This document shows, one piece after another, positions 1-7,355 of a DNA stretch of 64,000 nucleotides. The stretch spans positions 7,076 through 71,075 of the forward strand of contig JBKQIF010000130.1 of NCBI GenBank assembly GCA_052148435.1, read 5' to 3'. Each line of letters begins with the position of its first letter. Position 1 is the first letter of the stretch. Under the pieces are notes generated by a model, which was not told the DNA's origin, ran no database searches, and saw nothing but the letters and a program-made list of their open reading frames with translations. The translations under genes were made by a program, and so were the position numbers. This stretch comes from JBEKYD01 sp052148435. Its GTDB lineage: Bacteria > Acidobacteriota > Terriglobia > Bryobacterales > Bryobacteraceae.

Positions 1-690
1 CGCACTTACCAGGAAGAAGTGAGCAAGCTATCCGACTTCTTCGACGAGGCGCGCCGCTACCAGAAAGCCAAGGCGGCCAACGAGCCTGGATTGGTGCGTG
101 AACTGAAATATGAGGCCCTGATCCCGGTGCTCGAAGGCAAGACTCCGTTGGCCGTTTCGGTATCCACGCCGAAGACGATTCACGATGCGATCCAGTTCGC
201 CGATAAGCAGAACGTTAAGGTGGTTCTATTGCAGCCGCGCGAGTTAGGCGCCGCCGCCGCGGAGTTAAAAGCTAAGAATATCCCCGTAATCCTGGGTAAG
301 GTACTGGCTCTGCCGCACGGCGAAGACGACCCCTACGATCAGGCGTTCACCGAGCCGCTCGAGTGTTACAAGGCCGGGGTGAAATTCGCGTTTGGTACGT
401 TTGAAAACCAGTTCGTGCGCGATCTTCCCTACCAGGCAGCCACCGCGGTTGCCTTTGGACTTCCGCAGGAAGAAGCGCTGAAGGCAATCACCATCAATCC
501 CGCCGAGATTTGGGGCGTCAGCGATCAGGTAGGTTCCATCGAGAAAGGCAAGCTGGCCGATCTGGTGGTGACCACGGGCGACATCCTGGAAATTCAAACC
601 CAGGTGAAACACGTGTTCATCAAAGGCCAGGACGTGGATTTGACCAACAAGCAGACCCGTTTGTACGAAAAGTACCTGGCCCGCCCATAA
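1..690 (+). CDS. Amidohydrolase family protein, C-terminal part (5' end outside window)
   Basis: The frame is open from the first base, so the true start lies upstream; 229 residues are visible. The sequence is the end of an amidohydrolase TIM barrel followed by the returning composite domain: LPYQAATAVAFG, then EALKAITINPAEIWGV, then VGSIEKGKLADLVV, a typical tail of imidazolonepropionase/dihydroorotase-like enzymes. Where active members usually carry a metal-binding Asp (GTD), this protein reads GTFEN (about nt 394-408), so this copy may not use that ligand. A GTG at 19 could start a shorter frame, but it would lack the barrel. Substrate cannot be told from this fragment. Family assignment is firm; activity is open. 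Confidence 0.8.
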   Translation, partial: RTYQEEVSKLSDFFDEARRYQKAKAANEPGLVRELKYEALIPVLEGKTPLAVSVSTPKTIHDAIQFADKQNVKVVLLQPRELGAAAAELKAKNIPVILGKVLALPHGEDDPYDQAFTEPLECYKAGVKFAFGTFENQFVRDLPYQAATAVAFGLPQEEALKAITINPAEIWGVSDQVGSIEKGKLADLVVTTGDILEIQTQVKHVFIKGQDVDLTNKQTRLYEKYLARP

Positions 691-814
691 CTCATCGGAG
701 GGACCGGGAGTATCCGCGGTCCTAAGGTTACGTCCCGCGAGCGGCCGCTCCCTGGCGGTCGCGGCTCGGTGGCTCACTGAGGCTGCCGAGCCGGGCACGT
801 TAGTAAGCGGTGCT

Positions 815-1270
815 TTAGGGCTTCCGAAGCTCGTCGGAATCCAGCCACAAAGTCACCGGACCGTCGTTGACCAGGCGCACCAGCATAGCGGCTTGGAACA
901 CTCCGCATTCCACCGGCACGGGGCCGCGGCGAGCGGTGGCCACAAAGTAATCATAGAGTTCGCGAGCCCGTTCGGGAGGGGCGGCCAGGTCGAAGCTGGG
1001 CCGGCGCCCCTTGCGGCAGTTGCCATACAAAGTAAACTGCGACACGATTAACATCGCTCCGCCGGCCTCGATCAGGTTGCGATTCATTTTGCCGCTCTCA
1101 TCCGGGAAAATACGGAGGCGAGTGGCTTTCTCCAGAAGGAAATCCGCTTCGGCGTGGCTGTCGTCCTTCTTGATTCCAATCAATACTAGCAATCCCGTAC
1201 GTATGCCGGCGACGGTGTTATTCCCGACCGACACGCTCGCTTCGCTTACCCGCTGAATCAGCAACCTCAT
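815..1270 (-). CDS. dtd: D-aminoacyl-tRNA deacylase
   Basis: A 151-residue protein of the usual DTD length. It hydrolyses D-aminoacyl-tRNAs (for example D-Tyr-tRNA), recycling tRNAs mischarged with D-amino acids in the cytoplasm. The two family signatures are present: SQFTLYG at residues 77-83 and the Gly-Pro motif in NDGPVTLW at 135-142, with the preceding GVFQAAM segment. The open frame runs further upstream to 1660, but the family begins at the ATG at 1270 (MRLLIQRVSEASV). The gene is divergent from the small lysine-rich gene at 1361, with about 90 bp for both promoters. Confidence 0.95.
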   Translation of the reverse strand: MRLLIQRVSEASVSVGNNTVAGIRTGLLVLIGIKKDDSHAEADFLLEKATRLRIFPDESGKMNRNLIEAGGAMLIVSQFTLYGNCRKGRRPSFDLAAPPERARELYDYFVATARRGPVPVECGVFQAAMLVRLVNDGPVTLWLDSDELRKP

Positions 1271-1360
1271 GTTAAGAACCTTTGCCAACCGATAGATACC
1301 GCCTCCTATTTTGTAACATCCTTTGGCGCTCCATGTTATAGTGTCCGGGGGAGAGTTCCG

Positions 1361-1639
1361 ATGGCACGTTTTATCGCTCCACACGACACGACGACATTGC
1401 AAATGGCGCTGGTCGGCTACCGGATCGAACGGCAGAAAATAGACGAAAAAATTGCCGAAATCCAGGTTCGACTCAAAGGCAAAGCAAGCGCAGCGCCATC
1501 GGTAGCGGAAGAGAAAACGGCGGTGGCTCCGAAACGCGTTCTCAGTCTTGCGGCGCGCCGGCGCATTGCACTGGCGCAGAAGAAGCGTTGGGCGGAGCAT
1601 CGCCGGCGGAAAGCTCAAGCCAAGGCGAAAGCAAAGTAG
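1361..1639 (+). CDS. Small basic protein of unknown function
   Basis: 92 residues, not recognised as a named family. A strong ribosome site (GGGGGAGAG) lies 7 nt before the ATG, which supports it being real. The N-terminal half (about residues 15-40) looks like an amphipathic, coiled-coil-prone helix. The C-terminal third is Arg/Lys/Ala-rich, with ARRRIALAQKKRWAEHRRRK near residues 70-89, a tail recalled from small acidobacterial proteins and compatible with nucleic-acid binding. Its 3' end is followed 32 bp later by the P-loop kinase gene on the same strand, so the two may be cotranscribed. Function is unassigned. Confidence 0.65.
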   Translation: MARFIAPHDTTTLQMALVGYRIERQKIDEKIAEIQVRLKGKASAAPSVAEEKTAVAPKRVLSLAARRRIALAQKKRWAEHRRRKAQAKAKAK

Positions 1640-1671
1640 GGGAACGGCGGCACGGACCATTGGCCCAGGCG

Positions 1672-2109
1672 ATGCGCATCGTCGTACTGGTCGGACTTCC
1701 CGGCTCGGGGAAGTCGACTTACCTGAAGAAACTGGGCAGGACGGGTCTTGCGAGCGACAAGATCCGCCTGTGGTTGGCGGATGACGAGACCGAGCAGAGT
1801 GTCCAAGGGCGTATTTTCCAGACGCTGCGCTACTTACTGCGGCAGCGCCTGGCGATCGGCCGTCCGGTTACCTATATCGACGCTACCAACCTGACAGTGC
1901 GCGAGCGCCGCCCGTATCTGGAGATAGCGCGCAAGCGAGGCTGCACGGCCGAGGCGGTGTTCTTCGACGTGCCTCTGGAGATTTGCCGCCAGCGCAATCA
2001 GGGCCGTCCGCGGGTAGTGCCGGACGACGTGCTGCTGCGCATGTCGGCGCGCCTCGCGCCTCCCACCGAGGCGGAAGGATTCGCGCGCATTACCGTGGTT
2101 CGGGGATAG
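1672..2109 (+). CDS. P-loop NTPase, polynucleotide/zeta-kinase-like (AAA_33 type)
   Basis: 145 residues counted from the ATG at 1672 (MRIVVLVGLPGSGKST), which puts the Walker A motif GLPGSGKST at residues 8-16, as in small nucleotide or polynucleotide kinases. The frame is open upstream to 1588 but that part overlaps the preceding gene and is not conserved-looking. YIDATNLTVRERRP (middle) is the characteristic segment of AAA_33 kinases that resemble the T4 Pnk 5'-kinase, and CRQRNQGRPRVVP carries the Arg-rich lid. Likely a cytoplasmic phosphotransferase; the substrate cannot be named. A strong intrinsic terminator follows the stop. Confidence 0.8.
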   Translation: MRIVVLVGLPGSGKSTYLKKLGRTGLASDKIRLWLADDETEQSVQGRIFQTLRYLLRQRLAIGRPVTYIDATNLTVRERRPYLEIARKRGCTAEAVFFDVPLEICRQRNQGRPRVVPDDVLLRMSARLAPPTEAEGFARITVVRG

Positions 2110-2113
2110 GTGG

Positions 2114-2141
2114 GACCGGCCTCCCGGCCGGTCTTCTTATT
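2114..2141 (+). terminator. Rho-independent terminator after the P-loop kinase gene
   Basis: A perfect 8-bp stem GACCGGCC / GGCCGGTC with a TCCC loop, followed by TTCTTATT, begins 5 nt after the stop codon. It sits inside a larger imperfect palindrome whose ends read GTGGGAC (2110) and GTCCCAC (2169-2175), so terminator and repeat element coincide. Confidence 0.7.
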
Positions 2142-2174
2142 GTTTCAAAGCGACAGGCCAGGAAGACTGTCCCA

Positions 2175-4721
2175 CTATTCGTCGCGAAGGGCAATCATGG
2201 GGTCGATGGCGGCGGTTTTCCGGGCCGGCCACCAACTCGCCAACAAGGCGGTGAGAGCCAGCGTGCCAGCCGTGGCGGCAAAGATGCGGGGGTCGGTGGC
2301 GTGGACGCCGTAGAGCAGGCTGGCCATGAGACGAGTGAGCGCGAGCGCCGCTGCCAGGCCGGCCGCAATGCCTGCCAGGGCCACGGCCATCCCTTCCCGC
2401 ACCACCATTCTCACCACGTCGCCGCGGCCGGCGCCCAACGCCACGCGCACGCCGATCTCGCGCGTGCGGGCGGCTACCGAGTAGGCGATCACGCCGTAAA
2501 TGCCGACCAGCGCCAGCGCCAGGGCAGACGCAGCAAAGGTTCCGAGCAGGAACAGATTGAAGCGCTGCGGCGCGATGGAATCCGCCAGCGCCCGATCGAG
2601 AGTCTTCATGTCGTAGGCCGGCTGGGTGGGATCGATGGCCGCGATCTCGCGGCGAATCGCGGGCTGCAATGCCGACGGATTGTTGGCGTGTACGGCGACG
2701 TCGGATAGGAACGTCATAAGATTCTGCTGGAAGGGAAAGAAAACCTCCGGAGGAGCATCGGCATCGAGGCGCGTGTAGCGCAGGTCGGCAACCACACCGA
2801 CGACGACCGCCTCTTGCGGCACTGAAAGCGAGCGCCCAATCGGATCGACAGAGCCAAACGCTTCGCGCGCCATGCTCTCGTTCAAGAGAATCACATCGCT
2901 GCGATCCGAATCCGTGAGCCAGCGGCCCTTTCGCAGTTGCATACCCATAGCGCGCAGGTAACCGGGGGAGGCCGCGTTCACATGGAGCAAATGGGTTTGG
3001 GTGGGCGACGGATCGTTGGGGAAGGCCGGAGCGCCGGCGAACAGCGCCTGGTTCGAGATTCCGGCGGCCTCAACGCCGGGAATGGAGGCAAGACGGCGGA
3101 GCAACTCCGCGCGATAGTTTTGCTGGGCGGCGGGATTGTAACGCGCGGCAGGTAGGCGGATGTTCATTATCAGGACTTTCTCTGGTTCAAAACCGGCGGA
3201 GCGTGCGTTCATGCGTAGGAAACTCGCGAGCAACAGGCCGGCGCCGGTGATCAGCACCACGGCCAGGGCCATTTCGCCTGCCACCAGCAGGCGGCGAATG
3301 CGCAGCCCGAACACCCCGCCGGAAGAACGCGCGCCCTCCTTCAGGGCATCATGGAGATCGACGCGCCAGAGCGCCACGCCCGGTGCGACGCCAAATAGGA
3401 TTCCGGCGGCGATGGAAGTGAAGATGGTGAACGCCAGGACGCGGACATCGATAACAGTTTCGTCCAGCCGGGGGATGGATTGCGGGCCCAGGCGCACCAG
3501 CAGGGCGATGGCCCAGCGCGCCAGCAGCAGGCCCGCGGCACCGCCGAACAACGCCAGCGCAAGGCTTTCCACCAGCAACTGGCGCAACGCGCGCAGACGG
3601 CCGGCGCCCACGGCGAGGCGGATGGCGAGTTCGCGGCGGCGCGCCGAAGCCCGCGCCAATAGCAGGCTGGCGATATTGACCGAGGCCATCAGGAGCAATA
3701 ACGCGCCCGCCGCCAGCAGCACCGCCAGCGCGCGCCGGGAGCTGGCGGTCCACTGATCGAGCAGCGGGTCGATGTGCAGCCGGCTCGCGAACGACGGCCG
3801 CGCCGGAGCCTGCGGATGGAGGTGCTGCTGGATCGAGTTCAGTTCCGCGAGTGCCTGGGGAATGGTGACGCCTGGTTTCCGCGACGCCACCACCTGACCG
3901 CCGCGATTCCGCATATCGCTCGGGGCCATGGAAAGGTACGCTTCGACCGGTCCCGGATGCTGCGTCGTCCACCAGCGGGGAAACTGGAAGCGGAAGCCTT
4001 TGGGAAGCACGCCGCCGATGGTTGCCGCGTGTCCGTCAACGGTGGCGGCGCTGCCGATGGCGCGCGGATCGGCGCCAAATTGCCGTTGGAACAGGTCCCA
4101 GGAGAGCACCACGGAGCCGGGTTGGCCGGGTGCGAAGAGGCGACCCAGGGCGGGGAAGGCTCCGGTGACGGTCCAGAAGTCGCCGCCGACCAGCACGGCT
4201 CCAACGGGAAAGGCGCCGCGCGCGTTGGCGACCGCGATTTGCTGATAACTGTAGGCGGCCATGGCGCTGTAAGAACGAGCGTTGGCCCGCCACTCGGCGA
4301 AGTCGGAAAGCATCACCATATCGCGGTGGATGTCGGGGTTGTAGTCGCCCAGCCAGACCAGCCGGTCGGGGTGCGGGTAATCGAGGGGCCGCAGCAGGAC
4401 CGAATTCACCACGCTGAAAACGGCGGTGTTCAGGCCGATTCCGACCGCCAACGTGAGGATCGCCACGGCGGTAAAGGCGGGGTCGCGGCGCAGGACGCGA
4501 AAAGCGAAACCCAGGTCCTGCAGCAACTGGTCGATCCACGGCCGGCGCCATACGGCGCGGGTTTCCTCTGCGACCAGGGCCATGTTGCCGAACTTGCGCA
4601 GGGCCGCGGCGCGGGCGTCCGCGGGAGGCATGCCGCGTTCGATATTGTCGCGGGTTTCGCGTTCCAGGTGCTCGCGGATATCCTCTTCGAGACCGGCGAG
4701 CGCGCGGCGCCGGCGATTCAT
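2175..4721 (-). CDS. ADOP-family ABC transporter permease (MacB/FtsX-like)
   Basis: 848 residues. The N-terminal extension (about 1-65, LEEDIREHLERETRDN ... ARAAALRKFGN) is the helical leader typical of Acidobacteria 'duplicated orphan permeases'. It is followed by two MacB-type units: a membrane segment at about 83-105 (FTAVAILTLAVGIGLNTAVF), a MacB periplasmic core, an FtsX domain with several membrane helices (about 340-460), then a second periplasmic core and FtsX domain ending near 845. Family knowledge: these permeases lack an adjacent ATPase and are paired with PadR regulators; substrates are unknown (efflux or lipoprotein handling is guessed from MacB). Its ATG overlaps the padR stop by 4 bp (ATGA), so translation is coupled. 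Confidence 0.9.
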   Translation of the reverse strand: MNRRRRALAGLEEDIREHLERETRDNIERGMPPADARAAALRKFGNMALVAEETRAVWRRPWIDQLLQDLGFAFRVLRRDPAFTAVAILTLAVGIGLNTAVFSVVNSVLLRPLDYPHPDRLVWLGDYNPDIHRDMVMLSDFAEWRANARSYSAMAAYSYQQIAVANARGAFPVGAVLVGGDFWTVTGAFPALGRLFAPGQPGSVVLSWDLFQRQFGADPRAIGSAATVDGHAATIGGVLPKGFRFQFPRWWTTQHPGPVEAYLSMAPSDMRNRGGQVVASRKPGVTIPQALAELNSIQQHLHPQAPARPSFASRLHIDPLLDQWTASSRRALAVLLAAGALLLLMASVNIASLLLARASARRRELAIRLAVGAGRLRALRQLLVESLALALFGGAAGLLLARWAIALLVRLGPQSIPRLDETVIDVRVLAFTIFTSIAAGILFGVAPGVALWRVDLHDALKEGARSSGGVFGLRIRRLLVAGEMALAVVLITGAGLLLASFLRMNARSAGFEPEKVLIMNIRLPAARYNPAAQQNYRAELLRRLASIPGVEAAGISNQALFAGAPAFPNDPSPTQTHLLHVNAASPGYLRAMGMQLRKGRWLTDSDRSDVILLNESMAREAFGSVDPIGRSLSVPQEAVVVGVVADLRYTRLDADAPPEVFFPFQQNLMTFLSDVAVHANNPSALQPAIRREIAAIDPTQPAYDMKTLDRALADSIAPQRFNLFLLGTFAASALALALVGIYGVIAYSVAARTREIGVRVALGAGRGDVVRMVVREGMAVALAGIAAGLAAALALTRLMASLLYGVHATDPRIFAATAGTLALTALLASWWPARKTAAIDPMIALRDE

Positions 4722-5077
4722 GACGAGCTCTCCTCGGCCGGCTTGAGGATGCGGGCGATGGCGCGCGCGAGTTTTTCCCAGCGCGTGGTTTCGAGGTGCA
4801 ACTGTTTGCGGCCTTTGGCGGTGAGGCGATAGAACTTGGCGCGGCGGTTATTTTCGGAAACGCCTTCTTCGGCCGCGATCCAGCCCCGCTTGATCAGCCG
4901 ATGCAGGGCCGGATAGAGCGACCCTTGCTCCACCTGTAGCACGGCTTCGGACTGGCGCTCGATGGCCTTGGCGATGGCATGGCCGTGGGCGGGACCGGCC
5001 GCCAGCGTGCGCAGGATGAGCAGGTCGAGGGTGCCCCGCAGAAGCTCGACGCGGGCCGATTCGTCTTTAGTAGACAT
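4718..5077 (-). CDS. PadR-family transcriptional regulator
   Basis: 119 residues. The PadR winged helix covers about residues 10-85: LLRGTLDLLILRTLAAGPAHG, then EQGSLYPALHRLIKRGWI (recognition helix and wing), then NRRAKFYRLTAKGRKQL. A short C-terminal helix probably serves dimerisation. It lies directly upstream of, and overlaps by 4 bp, the ADOP permease, which it presumably controls. Its promoter is close to consensus and lies so near the ATG that the transcript should be leaderless. A 9-bp inverted repeat spans the promoter and start codon and is a good candidate for its own operator. Confidence 0.92.
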   Translation of the reverse strand: MSTKDESARVELLRGTLDLLILRTLAAGPAHGHAIAKAIERQSEAVLQVEQGSLYPALHRLIKRGWIAAEEGVSENNRRAKFYRLTAKGRKQLHLETTRWEKLARAIARILKPAEESSS

Positions 5078-5086
5078 TCTAGGCGA

Positions 5087-5115
5087 ATGATAGGGCTTCT
5101 CCGGTAGAATGTCAA
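5087..5115 (-). promoter_or_regulatory. Sigma-70 promoter of padR-ADOP, leaderless, with inverted repeat
   Basis: On the minus strand TTGACA (5115-5110), a 17-nt spacer and TATCAT (5092-5087) are followed by only 9 nt before the padR ATG (5077), leaving a predicted 5' UTR of about 2-3 nt. GACATTCTA in the -35 region is repeated inverted as TAGAATGTC across the start codon (+ strand arms 5073-5081 and 5105-5113), a plausible PadR autoregulatory site. Confidence 0.7.
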
Positions 5116-5167
5116 GGGGAAGGAGCGCGGCCCGGCGGCAGGCCGAAGGTTGCCAGGGACTCTCGAC

Positions 5168-6160
5168 TCAGCGGTCGATCGCCTTCATAGCTGCCGGAAT
5201 GTACCGATCGCCCGCTACTTCATCCGGCGGCACGGCAGCCTCCAGTTCGGCTACCTCTTCAGGAGTCAACTGGATGTCCGCCGCGGCCGCATTCTCTTCC
5301 AGATAGGTCCTGCGCTTGGTTCCCGGAATCGGCACGACGTCGTCGCCCTGGGCCAGCACCCACGCCAGCGCCAGTTGGCCGGCCTTGACGCCTTTACGCT
5401 CCGCAATCGCCCGCACCCGTTCCACCAAGACCCGGTTCTTATCGAAGGCTTCACCGGCAAGCCGCGGATAGCGCAGCGCCCGAAAATCCTGGTTCCCCAG
5501 ATCGCCGGGCCTCGCGATCGTACCGGTGAGGAACCCACGGCCCAGCGGACTGTAGGGCACAAAACCGATTCCCAACTCGCGAACGGTGCGCAGAATCTCC
5601 GCCTCCACGTGCCGTTCCCACAGCGAAAACTCCGTCTGCAGCGCCGTAATCGGATGGACTTTGTGCGCTCGCCGGATGGTCGCCGGCGACGCTTCCGACA
5701 GCCCCAGGTATTTCACCTTCCCCGCCTTTACCAGGTCCGCCATCGCGCCCACGGTTTCCTCAATCGGGGTCCGCGGATCCACGCGGTGCTGGTAGTACAG
5801 ATCGATGTGGTCCACGCCCAGCCGTTTCAGCGAAGCATCGCAGGCCGACTTCACATAGTCCGGCTTGCCGCTCAACTCCCAGAATGTCGGATCGTCCTTG
5901 CGGCGAACATTCGCGAACTTCGTGGCCAGAAAGACTTCACCGCGCCGGCCGCGAATGGTTTTGCCGACTAACTCTTCGTTGTCGCCGATCCCATACATGT
6001 CGGCTGTATCCAGAAAGTCGATTCCCAGTTCCAAGGCGCGCAGTATCGTGGCAGCCGACTCTTCATCGTTCCGCTCGCCGTAGAACTCACTCATTCCCAT
6101 GCAACCGAGTCCCATGCGGGAGACGATTGCGCCCTGCGATCCAAGTTTTCGTTTTTCCAT
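5168..6160 (-). CDS. Aldo/keto reductase (AKR13/YajO-like)
   Basis: 330 residues from the ATG at 6160 (MEKRKLGSQG). The frame is open upstream to 6373 but that stretch holds repeats and a gene remnant. It is an NADPH-dependent cytoplasmic reductase of aldehydes/ketones with a TIM-barrel fold. The catalytic tetrad is in place: D51 and Y56 in FLDTADMYG, K81 in LATKF, H125 in YYQHRVD. The late segment VPIPGTKRRTYLEEN is the cofactor-phosphate-binding loop of the family. The natural substrate cannot be inferred. It stands alone: padR is transcribed away from its 3' end, and repeats lie upstream. Confidence 0.92.
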   Translation of the reverse strand: MEKRKLGSQGAIVSRMGLGCMGMSEFYGERNDEESAATILRALELGIDFLDTADMYGIGDNEELVGKTIRGRRGEVFLATKFANVRRKDDPTFWELSGKPDYVKSACDASLKRLGVDHIDLYYQHRVDPRTPIEETVGAMADLVKAGKVKYLGLSEASPATIRRAHKVHPITALQTEFSLWERHVEAEILRTVRELGIGFVPYSPLGRGFLTGTIARPGDLGNQDFRALRYPRLAGEAFDKNRVLVERVRAIAERKGVKAGQLALAWVLAQGDDVVPIPGTKRRTYLEENAAAADIQLTPEEVAELEAAVPPDEVAGDRYIPAAMKAIDR

Positions 6161-6172
6161 GTTCGTATCCGA

Positions 6173-6229
6173 TTTGGTCCCACAGGCTAAAGCCTGCACT
6201 TTGGTCCCACAGGCTAAAGCCTGTGCCAC
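6173..6229. repeat. Two direct copies of a palindromic repeat (CAGGCTAAAGCCTG)
   Basis: The unit TTTGGTCCCACAGGCTAAAG with its CCTG end occurs at 6173-6196 and again at 6200-6223, 27 bp apart. Each contains the near-perfect hairpin CAGGCT-AA-AGCCTG. It lies immediately 5' of the aldo/keto reductase. A related sequence (CTAAAGGCTGTGCCACC) occurs at 26931-26947. Confidence 0.75.
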
Positions 6230-6231
6230 CT

Positions 6232-6339
6232 TTACCCTTTGAGCGATGCCATGTCGACGCCGAAGCGGTATTTCACGTCGCCCTTCAGAAGGGTTGCGGT
6301 GGGCGCCGCCGAAGAACCGGTGCTTGCAGGCATAGTCAT
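6232..6339 (-). pseudogene. C-terminal remnant of a YahK-like zinc alcohol dehydrogenase
   Basis: A 35-codon minus-strand frame ends in GDVKYRFGVDMASLKG followed by TAA. The last 16-18 residues resemble the C terminus of NAD(P)-dependent YahK-type alcohol dehydrogenases (E. coli YahK ends LRGDVKYRFVID..., from memory). The rest of such a gene (about 330 codons) is absent: upstream sequence within the same 470-bp gap shows no dehydrogenase motifs. Best read as the scar of a deleted gene. Short match, so moderate confidence. Confidence 0.5.
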
Positions 6340-6521
6340 AATGCTGATTCCTCGGGGTTAGAACCTCTCTCATCGAGCAAGATCCTCCTCACCTTCATGA
6401 GACCCCGAATCGGGCCTTTCCTCAATACTGAAATCTTCAGGAGATTTGCCTAATTCTACCATCTGTACGATTGTCGGGCTAAGGACCAGGGCCAACGCAA
6501 GAACAACTTCACATCCGCTCT

Positions 6522-6630
6522 CGTGGCGTGCACTCTTCGGTGCCGCGTCGGCACTGCCGACGCCCGCTGCCACAGGGCGTAGAAGCGTCGAGTAAGACTC
6601 GACGCGGCACGCAAGAGTGCGTGCGCCACG
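6522..6630. repeat. Inverted pair of a GTGGCGCACGCACTCTTGCG-type repeat
   Basis: The left arm (6522-6562, CGTGGCGTGCACTCTTCGG...) and the reverse complement of the right arm (6583-6630, CGTGGCGCACGCACTCTTGC...) are clearly the same unit, so the element is a 109-bp imperfect palindrome with nested hairpins. The right arm ends exactly against the stop codon of the response-regulator gene. Single copies recur at 16145 and 18080. Confidence 0.75.
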
Positions 6631-7272
6631 TTAGACCGCGCGCGCTTCGGGGGGCGAACCTCTTTCTCTCAGGCTGGAAATGGCGATACCGTAGCGGCCA
6701 CGGATTCCGGTTTTCTCGAAAATGTGCTTGACGTGAATTTTCACGGTACCGATGCGAATGCCGAGGTCGGCGGCAATGTCGCGATTGCGCCAGCCGCGCT
6801 CCAGCCGTTCCATGATCTCGGCCTCGCGGTGGGTGAGCGGCACATGGCAAGCCCAGGCGGGGCGATTGGGACCCCGCCGCAGGTCGTCTTCCATCCAGAA
6901 GTTGCCGCCGGCGACCGTCTGAAAGCAGGACAGGAGATCTTTCAAGGCGGCGGTTTTGCGGACCACGCCACTGGCACCGGCCTGGAGGAAGCGCAGCGAT
7001 TCGGCCGGAGATAGCGGGTCGCCCCAGACCACCACGGCGGGGCGCGCTTCGAAGCTCCGGGAGACCTCCAGGCACTCCAGAATGCGCCGGACTCCGAAGG
7101 ACTTGTCCATCACCCAAAGCGACGGCCGCAAGCCGCGGGCGGCCTCCATGCCTTCCGTCAAACTCGTGCCGGCGGCTACCACGCGATACCCATCGGCGCC
7201 CTGCAAGAGACTGCGCAGCCCTTCCATGGCAACGGGCTGAGAGTCGCAAACCACAACCGTATACACCGGCAT
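6631..7272 (-). CDS. LuxR/NarL-type response regulator with degenerate receiver
   Basis: 213 residues from the ATG at 7272. A GTG at 7290 is also in frame, but its AGGAGG lies only 1 nt away. Receiver-like domain about 5-120, LuxR helix-turn-helix about 147-195 (LTHREAEIMERLERG ... VKIHVKHIFEKTG). The receiver is weak: the usual acidic pair is a single Asp (D10, VVVCDSQP), the phosphoacceptor region reads SLWVMDKSFG (D56) instead of DLVLLD, and the conserved Thr/Ser after beta-4 is absent (VVVWGD). It may act without phosphorylation. No histidine kinase is adjacent. Targets unknown. Confidence 0.85.
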   Translation of the reverse strand: MPVYTVVVCDSQPVAMEGLRSLLQGADGYRVVAAGTSLTEGMEAARGLRPSLWVMDKSFGVRRILECLEVSRSFEARPAVVVWGDPLSPAESLRFLQAGASGVVRKTAALKDLLSCFQTVAGGNFWMEDDLRRGPNRPAWACHVPLTHREAEIMERLERGWRNRDIAADLGIRIGTVKIHVKHIFEKTGIRGRYGIAISSLRERGSPPEARAV

Positions 7273-7355
7273 CTTCTTGGCTAAAATCACGCCTCCTGGG
7301 AAACAGATCGTCGGAAACGTTCTTTAAGATTAGTGCGGAGAGGCCGAAAATCGTC

